DNA of 19,003 nt from CAJXNP01 sp050305935 (GCA_050305935.1 JBNLGG010000072.1:1-19003); one strand, 5' to 3'; positions 1 through 8,158 are shown, numbered from the stretch's first letter. The notes: generated by a model from the letters alone, not told the origin. Translations and numbers: made by a program.

Positions 1-1
1 C

Positions 2-1435
2 GGAAAAGAAGTTGGTGTCAAAAAGGTCTTTGGATCGGGCAGAAGCTTCATTTTCAAACAATTTATCGTAGAAGCGCTGACATTGACTTTCATGAGTTTC
101 CTGCTTTCGATTATCATCGTCGCATTTGCCCTTCCGCTGTTTAATACGCTGATCGATATGAACCTCACGTTTGACCTGGACAATTACAGGATCGTATTAA
201 TAGCGTGCCTCGTACCACTATTCACCGGTTTCATGGCCGGAATCTTCCCGGCGATGTACATGTCGTCATTCAAGCCGATTACGGTAATGAAGCAATTTTT
301 TAACCCTAGAAAAGGCCTTCCACAGCTACGACAATCTCTTGTAATATTTCAATTTGTAATCACCATTGTATTTATTATTTCTTCGTTGCTCATCTTTAAA
401 CAAATCAAATTTATCCAAAACAAAACGCTGGGTTTGAATGAAGACAATATTGTTTTCTTTCCTCAATCATTGACCATCCAGAAGCACCAGGCAACATTTA
501 AACAGGAACTGGAGAAGCTACCAGGAGTGCTTTCTGTTTGTTACACCAGTGATTCACCTCTCCAGGTGGGAAGTGACACTTCTGATCCCAGGTGGCGAGG
601 TAAAAGTCCGGATTTTAATCTGAGTGTGCCTTACATTCAGGTGGATCATGATTTTTGTGAAACATTTAATGTAGATATCATAGCCGGACGGGATTTTAGT
701 GAAAAGTATCCCTCGGATACCAATTCCGTAATTATCAATCAAAAATTTGCTGAAATAATGGGACTGGAGGATCCGGTGGGTGAAGTATTGGAATATTGGG
801 GGCGCCGGGCAAATATTATTGGAGTGGCAAAGGACTTTCACATCGGCGGGATGCGACGCCCTATTCAGCAATTGCTAGTTATTAACCGGCCGTCCAATAC
901 ATGGATCACGATGGTTCGAATTGATGGCAACCTGCGACAGGAGGCTATTAAAAATATCGAAGCTTCTTTCCGGGCCTTTGACGAGACCGTTCCGTTCGAA
1001 TATGAATTTGTCGATCAGGATTATGCTGAGACCTACAATTCTGAAAAATACCTTAGTCGGCTTGCCATGCTTTTCACCGTTCTATCCATTGTGATTTCCT
1101 GTCTCGGACTATTTGGCCTTGCCCTGTTCACGGCGGAACAGCGAACAAAAGAGATTGGTATCCGAAAGTCCATCGGTGCCAGAACTTCTCAGGTTATGAC
1201 ATTGCTAACAAAAAAATTTCTTGGCTGGGTTGTTTTGTCCTTTACTATTGCAAGTGTTATTGCCTACTATATTATGCAACTGTGGCTGGAAGGTTTCGCC
1301 TTCCGAACGACAATTTCCTGGGAAGTATTTGTGGCAACCGGATCGATTGCAGTTTTTATTGCCTTGTTGACAGTAAGTTGGCAAGCGTACCGTGCGGCAA
1401 ACAGGAACCCCGTAGAATCCCTTAGATATGAATAA
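2..1435 (+). CDS. ABC transporter permease, FtsX/MacB type (5'-truncated by window edge)
   Basis: Integral inner-membrane permease of the FtsX/MacB superfamily, which works with a LolD/MacB-like ATPase in export or envelope mechanotransmission. The reading frame is open from base 2, and its first residues (GKEVGVKKVFGSGR) match the family's conserved cytoplasmic KEIGVRK-type motif, so the gene starts upstream of the window; a TTG at 83 is not the real start. About 477 residues are visible: the end of the first FtsX module with several membrane helices, a second MacB-like periplasmic domain (after the KQIKFIQNKTLG segment), then a second FtsX module with a repeat of the motif (TKEIGIRKSIGA), more helices and the family-typical tail NPVESLRYE. 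This is the double-module permease of about 800 residues common in Bacteroidota. The lipoprotein gene follows after 14 bp and the ATPase gene further down, suggesting one operon. The substrate cannot be read from sequence. Confidence 0.93.
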   Translation, partial: GKEVGVKKVFGSGRSFIFKQFIVEALTLTFMSFLLSIIIVAFALPLFNTLIDMNLTFDLDNYRIVLIACLVPLFTGFMAGIFPAMYMSSFKPITVMKQFFNPRKGLPQLRQSLVIFQFVITIVFIISSLLIFKQIKFIQNKTLGLNEDNIVFFPQSLTIQKHQATFKQELEKLPGVLSVCYTSDSPLQVGSDTSDPRWRGKSPDFNLSVPYIQVDHDFCETFNVDIIAGRDFSEKYPSDTNSVIINQKFAEIMGLEDPVGEVLEYWGRRANIIGVAKDFHIGGMRRPIQQLLVINRPSNTWITMVRIDGNLRQEAIKNIEASFRAFDETVPFEYEFVDQDYAETYNSEKYLSRLAMLFTVLSIVISCLGLFGLALFTAEQRTKEIGIRKSIGARTSQVMTLLTKKFLGWVVLSFTIASVIAYYIMQLWLEGFAFRTTISWEVFVATGSIAVFIALLTVSWQAYRAANRNPVESLRYE

Positions 1436-1449
1436 ACAATTGAAATAAA

Positions 1450-3564
1450 ATGAATACGCATATAAAGTTTTTTATCGCAATTATTACCCTGTTCTCAATT
1501 TTTTCATGCCATAAAGAAGTTAAGGGACCGGATCAATTGCCTGATGAAAATCAACTCGCCCAACTTGACAAAAAAGTAGTCGCCATCGCTAAAGATTTAA
1601 ATCTGGAGGCTTTTAGTTATGCTGTTGTTTCCAATGCCGATGTAATTTATCTAAAACAAAACGGAGTCAGTCCGGATGAGAAAATAGAAGTAGGAGATGT
1701 TAAAAACATGTTTTTAAGCACTTTGTTTCTTCAGTGCACCGAAGAAAAACTAGCCAGCCCAACGGACTACCTTAACCAATATGGAGTGGCCGGAGAACAG
1801 GGCAAAACCAGAATTAAGAATCTGTTATCCTTTACAGATCAACCGTCGATGCAGCCGGTTCATTACAGTGATAAAAATTTTCTCACCATCTATCCCATCA
1901 TCGAGCAATTGAGCGACGAAAATGTTACCGATCTTTTTAGATCAAACATTGCCCGGAAATTGGATATGGCTCAAAGTTCACTGGAAAAAAAAGGGGATAT
2001 GATTGACGGCTATTCCAGTCTGAATGACTTGATCAGCTTTTCCCAGGGAATTGACAATCAACTTCTATTCAAGGATGAGAATACGAATAAAGATATGTTC
2101 CGTCCTGTATATCTCGAATCTGGCGAAAGAAGTCCCGCTGGCCTGGGTTGTTTCATTGACATCTCTGATGCGCGAAAGCTCATCTGGACGGCTGGCGAAA
2201 CGGATGGCTATTCCGTCCTGATGATTAAATCAGAAACTGATTCCATCAGTTTTATCATGGTTGCAAAATCCAACCGCCTGAATGCGCCATTTAAGCTGGA
2301 AAAAGGTTCTATCGAGCGATCACCACTTTACTATGCATTTGTTGAGAATATCCTTCAACCTGATTCATTGACAATAAACATCGATTTTGAAGGTAATTAT
2401 CAAGAATTAAAAAGTGCTATTCAAGAGGCAATAAAAAAGGAAAAAAGAGACCTCGCATATGGGGAATTAGTCTCCTACATGAGATTAGCAGATTTTATGA
2501 AAGATAGCGAGCGATGTGAAATGCTGACACGCACTTATAGAGAATTATTTCCTAAAGACATAGAGCCCGATTTGATTCTAACAGAACCTTTAGCCGAAAT
2601 TAAAGCCTTAACCAATTATTTGAATTATCAGAGATCTTTTAGGCTAAATGATGACGATACTGTGACATTGTTTTCCACCTGTGAATTTTCCAAAAACATG
2701 ACCATGAATCCATGGGAGTATGATAATGTAGAAATCTATTTTGACATGAATCACGAAAAATCACCTGGATTCAAAAGTGATCGGGATGATCGTCAATACC
2801 GGGTGGACTATGACTATCCGAACCTTACTGGGAATGCCCCCACCCTGGAAGGGATTAAATTCATGCAATTTGATAGTTCTCCAACCAACTACTCATTTGA
2901 GATTGCATTCCCCTGGACCGTCTTATTTAATTCTGATTCCATCAAGCCGGAATTAAACAAAAAGATAGGCTTTGATATCGCCATCGCTGACAATGATGGC
3001 GGGTCAAGAGAGGGATCACTTGCCTGGAATTCAACCCTTGGACAAACCCCTTGGTCAAACACTAGCTTCCTTGGATCAGTGATTCTAGCCAATCAGGCTG
3101 GTAGTGGAGCAGACTCCATCTGTTATGCGCTCAAATCAAGTAGTGAAATAACCCTGGACGGTAGAAATACCGGAGAATGGAACCAGATACCCTCCTACGC
3201 AATCGACAATGTATTTATGGAAGGGATCACTGGGCCTGACGACCAGTCGGGAACATTCCAGACACAGTGGGACGAACATAACCTGTACCTCCTTGTCAAT
3301 ATCCGCGATGATGTGAAGCGGATCATAGAAACCTCGGGGGATTTTGGCTGGCTGGTAAAAGATAACGTAGATACCGTCTGGATCCAGAATGAAGCAGATG
3401 CTATTCATGCAGGTGGCGCACCGACAAATAAATATACATTGACGAAAATCCCCCTTTCAACAGGTGAATATACATTGCATTACACAACCAACAGTACACA
3501 TACCTTCGGACTCTGGGAAAGGGAGCGACCGGAACTGTCATTTTATGGGATTGCGGTGTATTGA
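1450..3564 (+). CDS. Lipoprotein: degenerate beta-lactamase-like domain plus two CBM9-like domains
   Basis: A 704-residue exported protein. Residues 1-20 form a lipoprotein-type signal with the likely lipidated Cys at 20 (SIFSC). Residues about 35-300 follow the fold order of the serine beta-lactamase/penicillin-binding family (PF00144-like): a helix like FLQCTEEKL, then HYSDKNF, then GLGCF and WTAGETDGYS. All three catalytic motifs are altered: SxxK reads GDVK (82-85), YxN reads YSD (139-141) and HTG/KTG reads WTA (246-248). It is therefore probably a pseudoenzyme. Residues about 390-545 and 553-704 resemble CBM9/DOMON-like carbohydrate-binding domains (NVEIYFDM, FEIAFPWTVL; then LYLLVNIRDDV, DNVDTVWI). 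The gene lies 14 bp after the permease gene and 124 bp before the ATPase gene, so it may be a substrate-capturing or regulatory subunit of that transporter; this role is inference. The domain calls come from motif reading only. Confidence 0.8.
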   Translation: MNTHIKFFIAIITLFSIFSCHKEVKGPDQLPDENQLAQLDKKVVAIAKDLNLEAFSYAVVSNADVIYLKQNGVSPDEKIEVGDVKNMFLSTLFLQCTEEKLASPTDYLNQYGVAGEQGKTRIKNLLSFTDQPSMQPVHYSDKNFLTIYPIIEQLSDENVTDLFRSNIARKLDMAQSSLEKKGDMIDGYSSLNDLISFSQGIDNQLLFKDENTNKDMFRPVYLESGERSPAGLGCFIDISDARKLIWTAGETDGYSVLMIKSETDSISFIMVAKSNRLNAPFKLEKGSIERSPLYYAFVENILQPDSLTINIDFEGNYQELKSAIQEAIKKEKRDLAYGELVSYMRLADFMKDSERCEMLTRTYRELFPKDIEPDLILTEPLAEIKALTNYLNYQRSFRLNDDDTVTLFSTCEFSKNMTMNPWEYDNVEIYFDMNHEKSPGFKSDRDDRQYRVDYDYPNLTGNAPTLEGIKFMQFDSSPTNYSFEIAFPWTVLFNSDSIKPELNKKIGFDIAIADNDGGSREGSLAWNSTLGQTPWSNTSFLGSVILANQAGSGADSICYALKSSSEITLDGRNTGEWNQIPSYAIDNVFMEGITGPDDQSGTFQTQWDEHNLYLLVNIRDDVKRIIETSGDFGWLVKDNVDTVWIQNEADAIHAGGAPTNKYTLTKIPLSTGEYTLHYTTNSTHTFGLWERERPELSFYGIAVY

Positions 3565-3586
3565 GCGGAGAGCAGAGAGCAGGGAG

Positions 3587-3677
3587 TGACCAGTAACTAG
3601 CAACACATGACTGACAACTGACAACCGATAACAATTAATTACTAACTTAATAACTCAATAACTTAACCCCCAATAAC
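3587..3677 (+). repeat. Degenerate 7-8 bp periodic repeat tract before the ABC ATPase gene
   Basis: The 124-bp gap between the lipoprotein and ATPase genes begins with a purine-rich tract (3565-3586) and then a run of quasi-repeated 6-8 bp units (TAAC, CAAC, TGAC endings). At 3647-3677 this becomes a clear octamer array: TTAATAAC, TCAATAAC, TTAACCCC, CAATAAC. The same octamer in reverse complement (GTTATTRR) builds the arrays around the four-helix-bundle gene at 18521-18985. The tract ends 11 bp before the ATPase start codon. No terminator is visible, so read-through from the upstream genes is plausible. Confidence 0.7.
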
Positions 3678-3688
3678 TACTTTTTACA

Positions 3689-4351
3689 ATGATCAAACTA
3701 AAAGAAGTCGACAAGTATTACTCCTCTAAATTTCAAAGGATCTTCGTGCTGAAAGATATCAATCTGGAAATAGAACAGGGGGAATTCGTCAGCATTATGG
3801 GGCCTAGCGGCGCCGGAAAATCCACCTTACTCAACATCATCGGTTTATTGGATGAGCCTTCGGAAGGGGAATATTTTTTTTATGATGAGCCGGTTCATAA
3901 GCTGAAAGAAAAGAAAAAGACCGAATACCATCGCAATCACATTGGCTTCATTTTCCAGGCCTATCATTTGATCGAAGACCTCACGGTGTATGAAAACATT
4001 GAAACGCCCCTGCTTTATAAGGGAGTAAAGGGAAAAGAGCGTAGTGCGATTGTGGCAGATCTACTGGACAGGTTTAACATCGTGGCGAAGAAAGACCTGT
4101 TCCCACAGCAGCTTTCCGGCGGTCAGCAGCAATTGGTAGGTATCGCCCGGGCGATTGCAGGAAAACCTAATCTATTGCTGGCGGACGAACCCACAGGAAA
4201 TCTCCATACCGACCAAGGGAAAGTGATCATGGATTTATTGAAACAATTGAATGACGAAGGCATGACCATTGTCCAGGTCACCCACAACAAGGAGTTTGCT
4301 AATTATGGCAGTAAGATTATTGACATTGTGGACGGGATGGTGAAGAGTTAG
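3689..4351 (+). CDS. ABC transporter ATP-binding protein, LolD/MacB type
   Basis: A 220-residue cytoplasmic ATPase that energises the FtsX-type permease encoded upstream. All nucleotide-binding motifs are intact: Walker A GPSGAGKST at 38-46, Q-loop Gln at 90 (GFIFQAYHL), signature LSGGQQQ at 142-148, Walker B with catalytic Glu in LLLADEPTGNL (162-172) and switch His 199 (VTHN). The VYENIETPLLYKG segment is typical of the LolD/MacB/FtsE branch. The length is normal for a free-standing LolD-like subunit. The ATG at 3689 fits the family N-terminus; no Shine-Dalgarno is visible, which is usual in this phylum. It is the last gene of the plus-strand cluster and is followed by a stem-loop. The third signature Gln (QQQ, where many members have QRV) is a small deviation. 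Confidence 0.95.
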   Translation: MIKLKEVDKYYSSKFQRIFVLKDINLEIEQGEFVSIMGPSGAGKSTLLNIIGLLDEPSEGEYFFYDEPVHKLKEKKKTEYHRNHIGFIFQAYHLIEDLTVYENIETPLLYKGVKGKERSAIVADLLDRFNIVAKKDLFPQQLSGGQQQLVGIARAIAGKPNLLLADEPTGNLHTDQGKVIMDLLKQLNDEGMTIVQVTHNKEFANYGSKIIDIVDGMVKS

Positions 4352-4364
4352 GTTGATTTAGTTT

Positions 4365-4414
4365 TGGGTTGCATCAATACACTGCCGCATGGCAGCACGT
4401 GCTTTTGCAACCCA
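4365..4414. terminator. Composite stem-loop between convergent genes, probable bidirectional terminator
   Basis: TGGGTTGCA (4365-4373) pairs perfectly with TGCAACCCA (4406-4414). Inside the loop, CTGCC (4382-4386) and GGCAG (4391-4395) form a second stem with loop GCAT. It lies between the stop codons of the ATPase gene (4351, plus) and the receiver-kinase gene (4416, minus). The plus side is followed by a T-rich stretch; the minus side lacks a clean U-run, so intrinsic termination is better supported for the plus strand. Confidence 0.6.
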
Positions 4415-4415
4415 T

Positions 4416-5540
4416 TTATTGGTTGTTTGGAACTACTAATTTAAAAATACTGTATTCTCCTTTCACAGATTCTGCGGTAATTCTTCCACCTAATTTTTCC
4501 AAAGCATCTTTTACAATATATAGCCCCAGACCTGAGCCTTCACTCACGTTAGAGGCCCTAAAATACATATCGAATACCCTGCTCACCAATTCTTTATCGA
4601 TTCCGATACCATTGTCGTATATCCTTATTTCCGCCCGGTCTTTTTCAATATTTATATCTACTTCGATCAGGTGTTTCTTTTTGGTATAGTCCTGGTATTT
4701 CACCGCGTTGGAAATCAAGTTTAGAAAAATGACACCCAGTCTATATTTGTCCGAATGTAGCTCATACCTTTTACCCCATCTTATTTTTAGCTCGGGCATA
4801 TTATCTTTCGAAAGATATTTTGTCTTTTCAAAACAATCCTGGATCAACTCCTCCAGATCGACAGGTTCGAATAGAACCTCCCCCCTGGCGTTTCTTGAAT
4901 AATCCAGGATATCCAATAATGTACGATCCAACTTTTTAGCACTCTTTTCTATTAAATTCAGGTAGTACTGAATTTTTTGGTTGTCGGTGATTTCCTTTTC
5001 TTTATTTGCAAGGTTAATCAACCCAAAAAGGGACAAAAGGGGCGCTCGAAGGTTGTGTGAAATATTGTAGACAAAGGAATCTAACTCGCTATTAATTTTT
5101 TTTAATTCCTTGTTCTGCTTCTTCAATCTCAATTCAGCGGATTTCTTTTTTTTAACCAGCTTTCTGTGCTTGATGGATTGTCGAATAGAGGTGGTTAGTC
5201 TCTCCAGGTTCGACTTCAATACATAATCATCTGCTCCATTTTTTATGCATTGGGCCGCAAACTCCTCAGATACGGTTCCTGTTACCAGGATGAAGGGTAG
5301 AAAGGAGTCAAATTCTTGACAAATTTTTAAGGCGTCCAGCGAATTAAATTGTGGTAGCGAATGATCTGATAAAATAATATCAGGTTCGAACTGATGGAGG
5401 GAGGCAATGTATTCTTCTTTTTCATCGGCTTCCACCATGTCGTAATCGAGACCAGACTTGTTCAATTCCCTGCGAATCAAAAAAATATCTTCCTTGCTGT
5501 CCTCCAGAATTAGTATTTTAATCTTTTTTTGCTTTTCCAT
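4416..5540 (-). CDS. Receiver-histidine kinase fusion protein (REC-HisKA-HATPase)
   Basis: A 374-residue soluble signalling protein with no membrane segment. Residues 6-125 are a receiver domain with acidic pocket E13/D14, phosphoacceptor D59 (IILSDHSLP), Thr 87 and Lys 109. A Lys-rich coiled coil (126-155) leads to a dimerisation/phosphotransfer domain with His 162 (SHNLRAP), then a catalytic domain with N-box Asn 278 (NLISNAVKY), G1 DNGIGID at 309-315 and G2 GSGLGL at 335-340. A receiver placed before a kinase suggests that phosphorylation of D59 controls the kinase. It is the third gene of a minus-strand operon: its ATG follows the receiver gene's stop after one base. The incoming phosphate probably derives from the membrane kinase of the same operon, and the target of its own H162 is unknown. 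The architecture is common in Bacteroidota and cyanobacteria; no DNA-binding output is present. Confidence 0.93.
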   Translation of the reverse strand: MEKQKKIKILILEDSKEDIFLIRRELNKSGLDYDMVEADEKEEYIASLHQFEPDIILSDHSLPQFNSLDALKICQEFDSFLPFILVTGTVSEEFAAQCIKNGADDYVLKSNLERLTTSIRQSIKHRKLVKKKKSAELRLKKQNKELKKINSELDSFVYNISHNLRAPLLSLFGLINLANKEKEITDNQKIQYYLNLIEKSAKKLDRTLLDILDYSRNARGEVLFEPVDLEELIQDCFEKTKYLSKDNMPELKIRWGKRYELHSDKYRLGVIFLNLISNAVKYQDYTKKKHLIEVDINIEKDRAEIRIYDNGIGIDKELVSRVFDMYFRASNVSEGSGLGLYIVKDALEKLGGRITAESVKGEYSIFKLVVPNNQ

Positions 5541-5541
5541 A

Positions 5542-5964
5542 TTATTCGGGTAATTGGTTTAACACCAGCCAAAACATGCCAATTTCATTAACTGCTTCCA
5601 GAAAATTTTCAAAATCAACAGGTTTCACTATATATGCGTTGGCGCCTAGTTGGTATGATTTGATAATATCTTTTTGTTCTTTTGAAGATGTGAGTAAGAC
5701 AACAGGGATAGCCTTTAGCTTCTCATCGGATTTTATAAACTGCAATACCTCCAAGCCATCGACCTTTGGCATTTTAATGTCCAACAGTATTATTTTAGGA
5801 AGATGGCTATCTCTATTTTCCTTGAGATATTCCATTATTTCCACACCGTCTCGCATGTGTAGCAGATTATTGGCGAGGTTTTTCTTTTTTAACGCACGCA
5901 TTGTTAAACGTGCGTCATCCAAATTGTCTTCTACTAATATGATGTCAACAATGTGATCAATCAT
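5542..5964 (-). CDS. Single-domain response regulator, Rcp1-like
   Basis: A 140-residue CheY-like receiver of the Rcp1 type, the family that partners phytochromes and related PAS/GAF kinases. Visible residues are the acidic pair E12/D13 (ILVEDNLDD), phosphoacceptor D62 (IILLDIKMPKVDG), Thr 92 (VVLLTSSKE) and Lys 114 (YIVKPVDF). The long loop between the second strand and third helix (MRDGVEIMEYLKEN) is typical of Rcp1. It has no output domain, so it acts by phosphotransfer or protein contact. Its start codon overlaps the end of the upstream membrane kinase gene by 8 bp and its stop is one base from the next gene, so all three are very likely co-transcribed and translationally coupled. It is the obvious first acceptor for that kinase. 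Confidence 0.95.
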   Translation of the reverse strand: MIDHIVDIILVEDNLDDARLTMRALKKKNLANNLLHMRDGVEIMEYLKENRDSHLPKIILLDIKMPKVDGLEVLQFIKSDEKLKAIPVVLLTSSKEQKDIIKSYQLGANAYIVKPVDFENFLEAVNEIGMFWLVLNQLPE

Positions 5965-8158
5965 TTTTATTCAATTTAGGTAGTGAAAAATGAAACGTGG
6001 CCCCCTGCCCTTCCCTGGCTTCGACCCATATTTTTCCATTGTGTTTCTGAATTATCTTATGAACAATGGCCAGGCCCACTCCAGTGCCTTCAAATTCTTC
6101 CTGTTTATGCAATCGTTGAAAAACACCAAATAATTTATGGCTATATGCCATATCAAAACCAGTCCCATTATCGCTTATATGATATACAACCTCATTATTT
6201 GTCACATCCGAACTTATTTCAATTTTTCTATTTTCCTTATGCTGGGAATATTTTAAGGCATTTGAGATTAGATTCATCCATACCTGGTTGATCAGGCTTT
6301 TGTCTGCATGAACTGCCGCTAGTTCATCAATTTTAATATCGATATTCGATCTATCTTCATGCATTAAAAGTTCCTTTAGCACCGATCTGACAATTTCATT
6401 CATATTGCACTTGCCATTTTTTAAGTCAATCCGCCCAACACGTGAGAAATCCAGGAGGTCATCGATGAGCTTTCCCATACGCGTAGTGTTGTTGCGAATT
6501 ACCTGAAGGACTTCTTTTCCTTCATTGTCAAAACGATCGTAATAGTCTTCCTCTAAGATTTTCGCATGTCCACTGATGTACCGAATAGGGGCCCGTAAGT
6601 CATGAGACACAGAATAAGAAAAGGAACTCAATTCTTCATTGATTTGGGTCAGACTTTGTTGGCTTTCCCTTAGCTCACTTTCTATTAGTTTTGATTTGTT
6701 TATGTTTTGAATTAAACCTTTTATTGATGTCAATTTATCGTTGGAAAATTCAGGTATTCCAATAACCCTGATCCATTTTTCATTTCGATTACCAGTTTCG
6801 ATTTTCAATTCCAGGTCATATTTCTCGCCCTTTTCTATAGAACCTCGAATTGCTTTGACCAGCTTTGATCTAAACTCCCTTTGTACCAGGTGAACTAAAT
6901 AGGAAACTGTTGGGGACACCTCTTCATTGACCTCAAATATTGTATAAACCTCTTTAGATAAATAAATATTATCATTCAAAAATTTATATGCCCAAACTCC
7001 CATTTGGGCATGCATTTGTACCGCTTCAAAAAGATCATTAAGCTTACTTATCTTTTGACTGTAATTTTGAATATCCCGAGTCTTTTCCTCAACCCTCAAT
7101 TCCAAATTATTATTCAATAGTTTTAGTTCTTCTTCAGCCCGTTTTCTTTCTGTAATGTCATTTCGTATCGATAAGTATTCATAGATTTTGCCATTCTCAT
7201 TTTTAAAAGGCATAATAAAAGTATCCACCCAATAGTAGTCTCCATTCTTTTTCCTGTTTTTTACATCGGCACGCCAGGTCTCCCCTTTGGCAATTGTTTT
7301 CCACATTTTGATCCAAAACTCTCTGTCATGATAACCTGAATTGATAATCCGGTGATTCTCCCCTAAAAGCTCCTCCTCTTTATACCCGCTTATTTTTTCA
7401 AAATGACTATTAACAAAATTGATCGCGCCCTTCTGGTCAGTCTTCGAAACTATGGTAGAATCAGTGATGGCTTTTTTAAAATCCGATAGTTCTTTGTTTA
7501 ACCTTTTTATCTCAGCTTCCCTAAATCTCCCTTCCTGTAATTCCTTTTCATATTTCTTATTCAAGTCAATTAATTCGTCGGTTCTCTCTTTGACTAATTT
7601 TTCCAACAATTCCGGGCTTTTCAATTCTAACGCTCTGGGTACAATTTTTACCAGGGCAAACACAGTCCCTATAGATATGATGGCAGTTCCAAAACGAATA
7701 ATAGCGCTTACCCTATAGGCAGGCCACCAGAAAATCAAAACATCAATTAGATGAGTGAGGCCGCATAGTAGAATAAACCCAATGAAAAAGAAAAAAATAC
7801 CTTTGTACGATTTAATCAGATTATTTTTCCTGGTGAAATAAAATAGAATCCCAGGTATGGTAAAATATGCCGCCCAAATTAGAAAATCGGAAGCAATATA
7901 AAACCAACCCAGAAAGGGGCTCCAAGTACCGCAATTCCATCTGGGAGGCCAGTTGTCAGTCCTTAGGAGAGAGGTAAATTCCGATACAACCTGAGCTTTT
8001 AATGGTTGCTCTTTTGCCAAAGCATCATTCCTACATGAAGCTGTACAAATAGTTAACCCGCTTTCGTGAGAAACAATATCCTCATTTTCTGACACACAAA
8101 AAGAAAAAGAAACAGAAAGGAAAACCATTGCCAGCAAAATCAATGTATATCTAATCAT
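5957..8158 (-). CDS. Ethylene-receptor-like membrane sensor histidine kinase (ETR1-type N-terminal domain, PAS-PAS-HisKA-HATPase)
   Basis: A 733-residue inner-membrane kinase. Residues 1-20 are a signal peptide or signal anchor; 21-80 are outside the cytoplasm and contain C38, C42 and C76. Three membrane helices (about 84-108, 118-142, 150-174) match the ethylene-binding domain of plant ETR1 and cyanobacterial Etr1. The match covers ASDFLIWAAYFTIP (ETR1 D25, Y32, I35, P36 correspond to D91, Y98, I101, P102) and ILLCGLTHLID (I62, C65, H69 correspond to I129, C132, H136). C65 and H69 are the Cu(I) ligands needed for ethylene binding in ETR1. A coiled coil then leads to a PAS-PAC (about 230-340), a second PAS-like region (about 375-490), His 519 (SVSHDLRAP), N-box N633, G1 DNGTGF at 663-668 and G2 GTGVGL at 691-696. 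There is no GAF domain, unlike ETR1. It heads a three-gene operon with two receivers. Ligand assignment is by homology only; other small olefins or copper are alternatives. Confidence 0.9.
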   Translation of the reverse strand: MIRYTLILLAMVFLSVSFSFCVSENEDIVSHESGLTICTASCRNDALAKEQPLKAQVVSEFTSLLRTDNWPPRWNCGTWSPFLGWFYIASDFLIWAAYFTIPGILFYFTRKNNLIKSYKGIFFFFIGFILLCGLTHLIDVLIFWWPAYRVSAIIRFGTAIISIGTVFALVKIVPRALELKSPELLEKLVKERTDELIDLNKKYEKELQEGRFREAEIKRLNKELSDFKKAITDSTIVSKTDQKGAINFVNSHFEKISGYKEEELLGENHRIINSGYHDREFWIKMWKTIAKGETWRADVKNRKKNGDYYWVDTFIMPFKNENGKIYEYLSIRNDITERKRAEEELKLLNNNLELRVEEKTRDIQNYSQKISKLNDLFEAVQMHAQMGVWAYKFLNDNIYLSKEVYTIFEVNEEVSPTVSYLVHLVQREFRSKLVKAIRGSIEKGEKYDLELKIETGNRNEKWIRVIGIPEFSNDKLTSIKGLIQNINKSKLIESELRESQQSLTQINEELSSFSYSVSHDLRAPIRYISGHAKILEEDYYDRFDNEGKEVLQVIRNNTTRMGKLIDDLLDFSRVGRIDLKNGKCNMNEIVRSVLKELLMHEDRSNIDIKIDELAAVHADKSLINQVWMNLISNALKYSQHKENRKIEISSDVTNNEVVYHISDNGTGFDMAYSHKLFGVFQRLHKQEEFEGTGVGLAIVHKIIQKHNGKIWVEAREGQGATFHFSLPKLNKND

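Noticed and set aside
1267..1461. Minus-strand open frames inside the permease, lipoprotein and other genes
   Set aside because: They are shadows of strongly supported coding sequences on the opposite strand.
8096..8158. Lipoprotein signal for the sensor kinase (Cys 21)
   Set aside because: Residues before the Cys (SFSF) do not fit a lipobox; a normal signal peptide or anchor is more likely.
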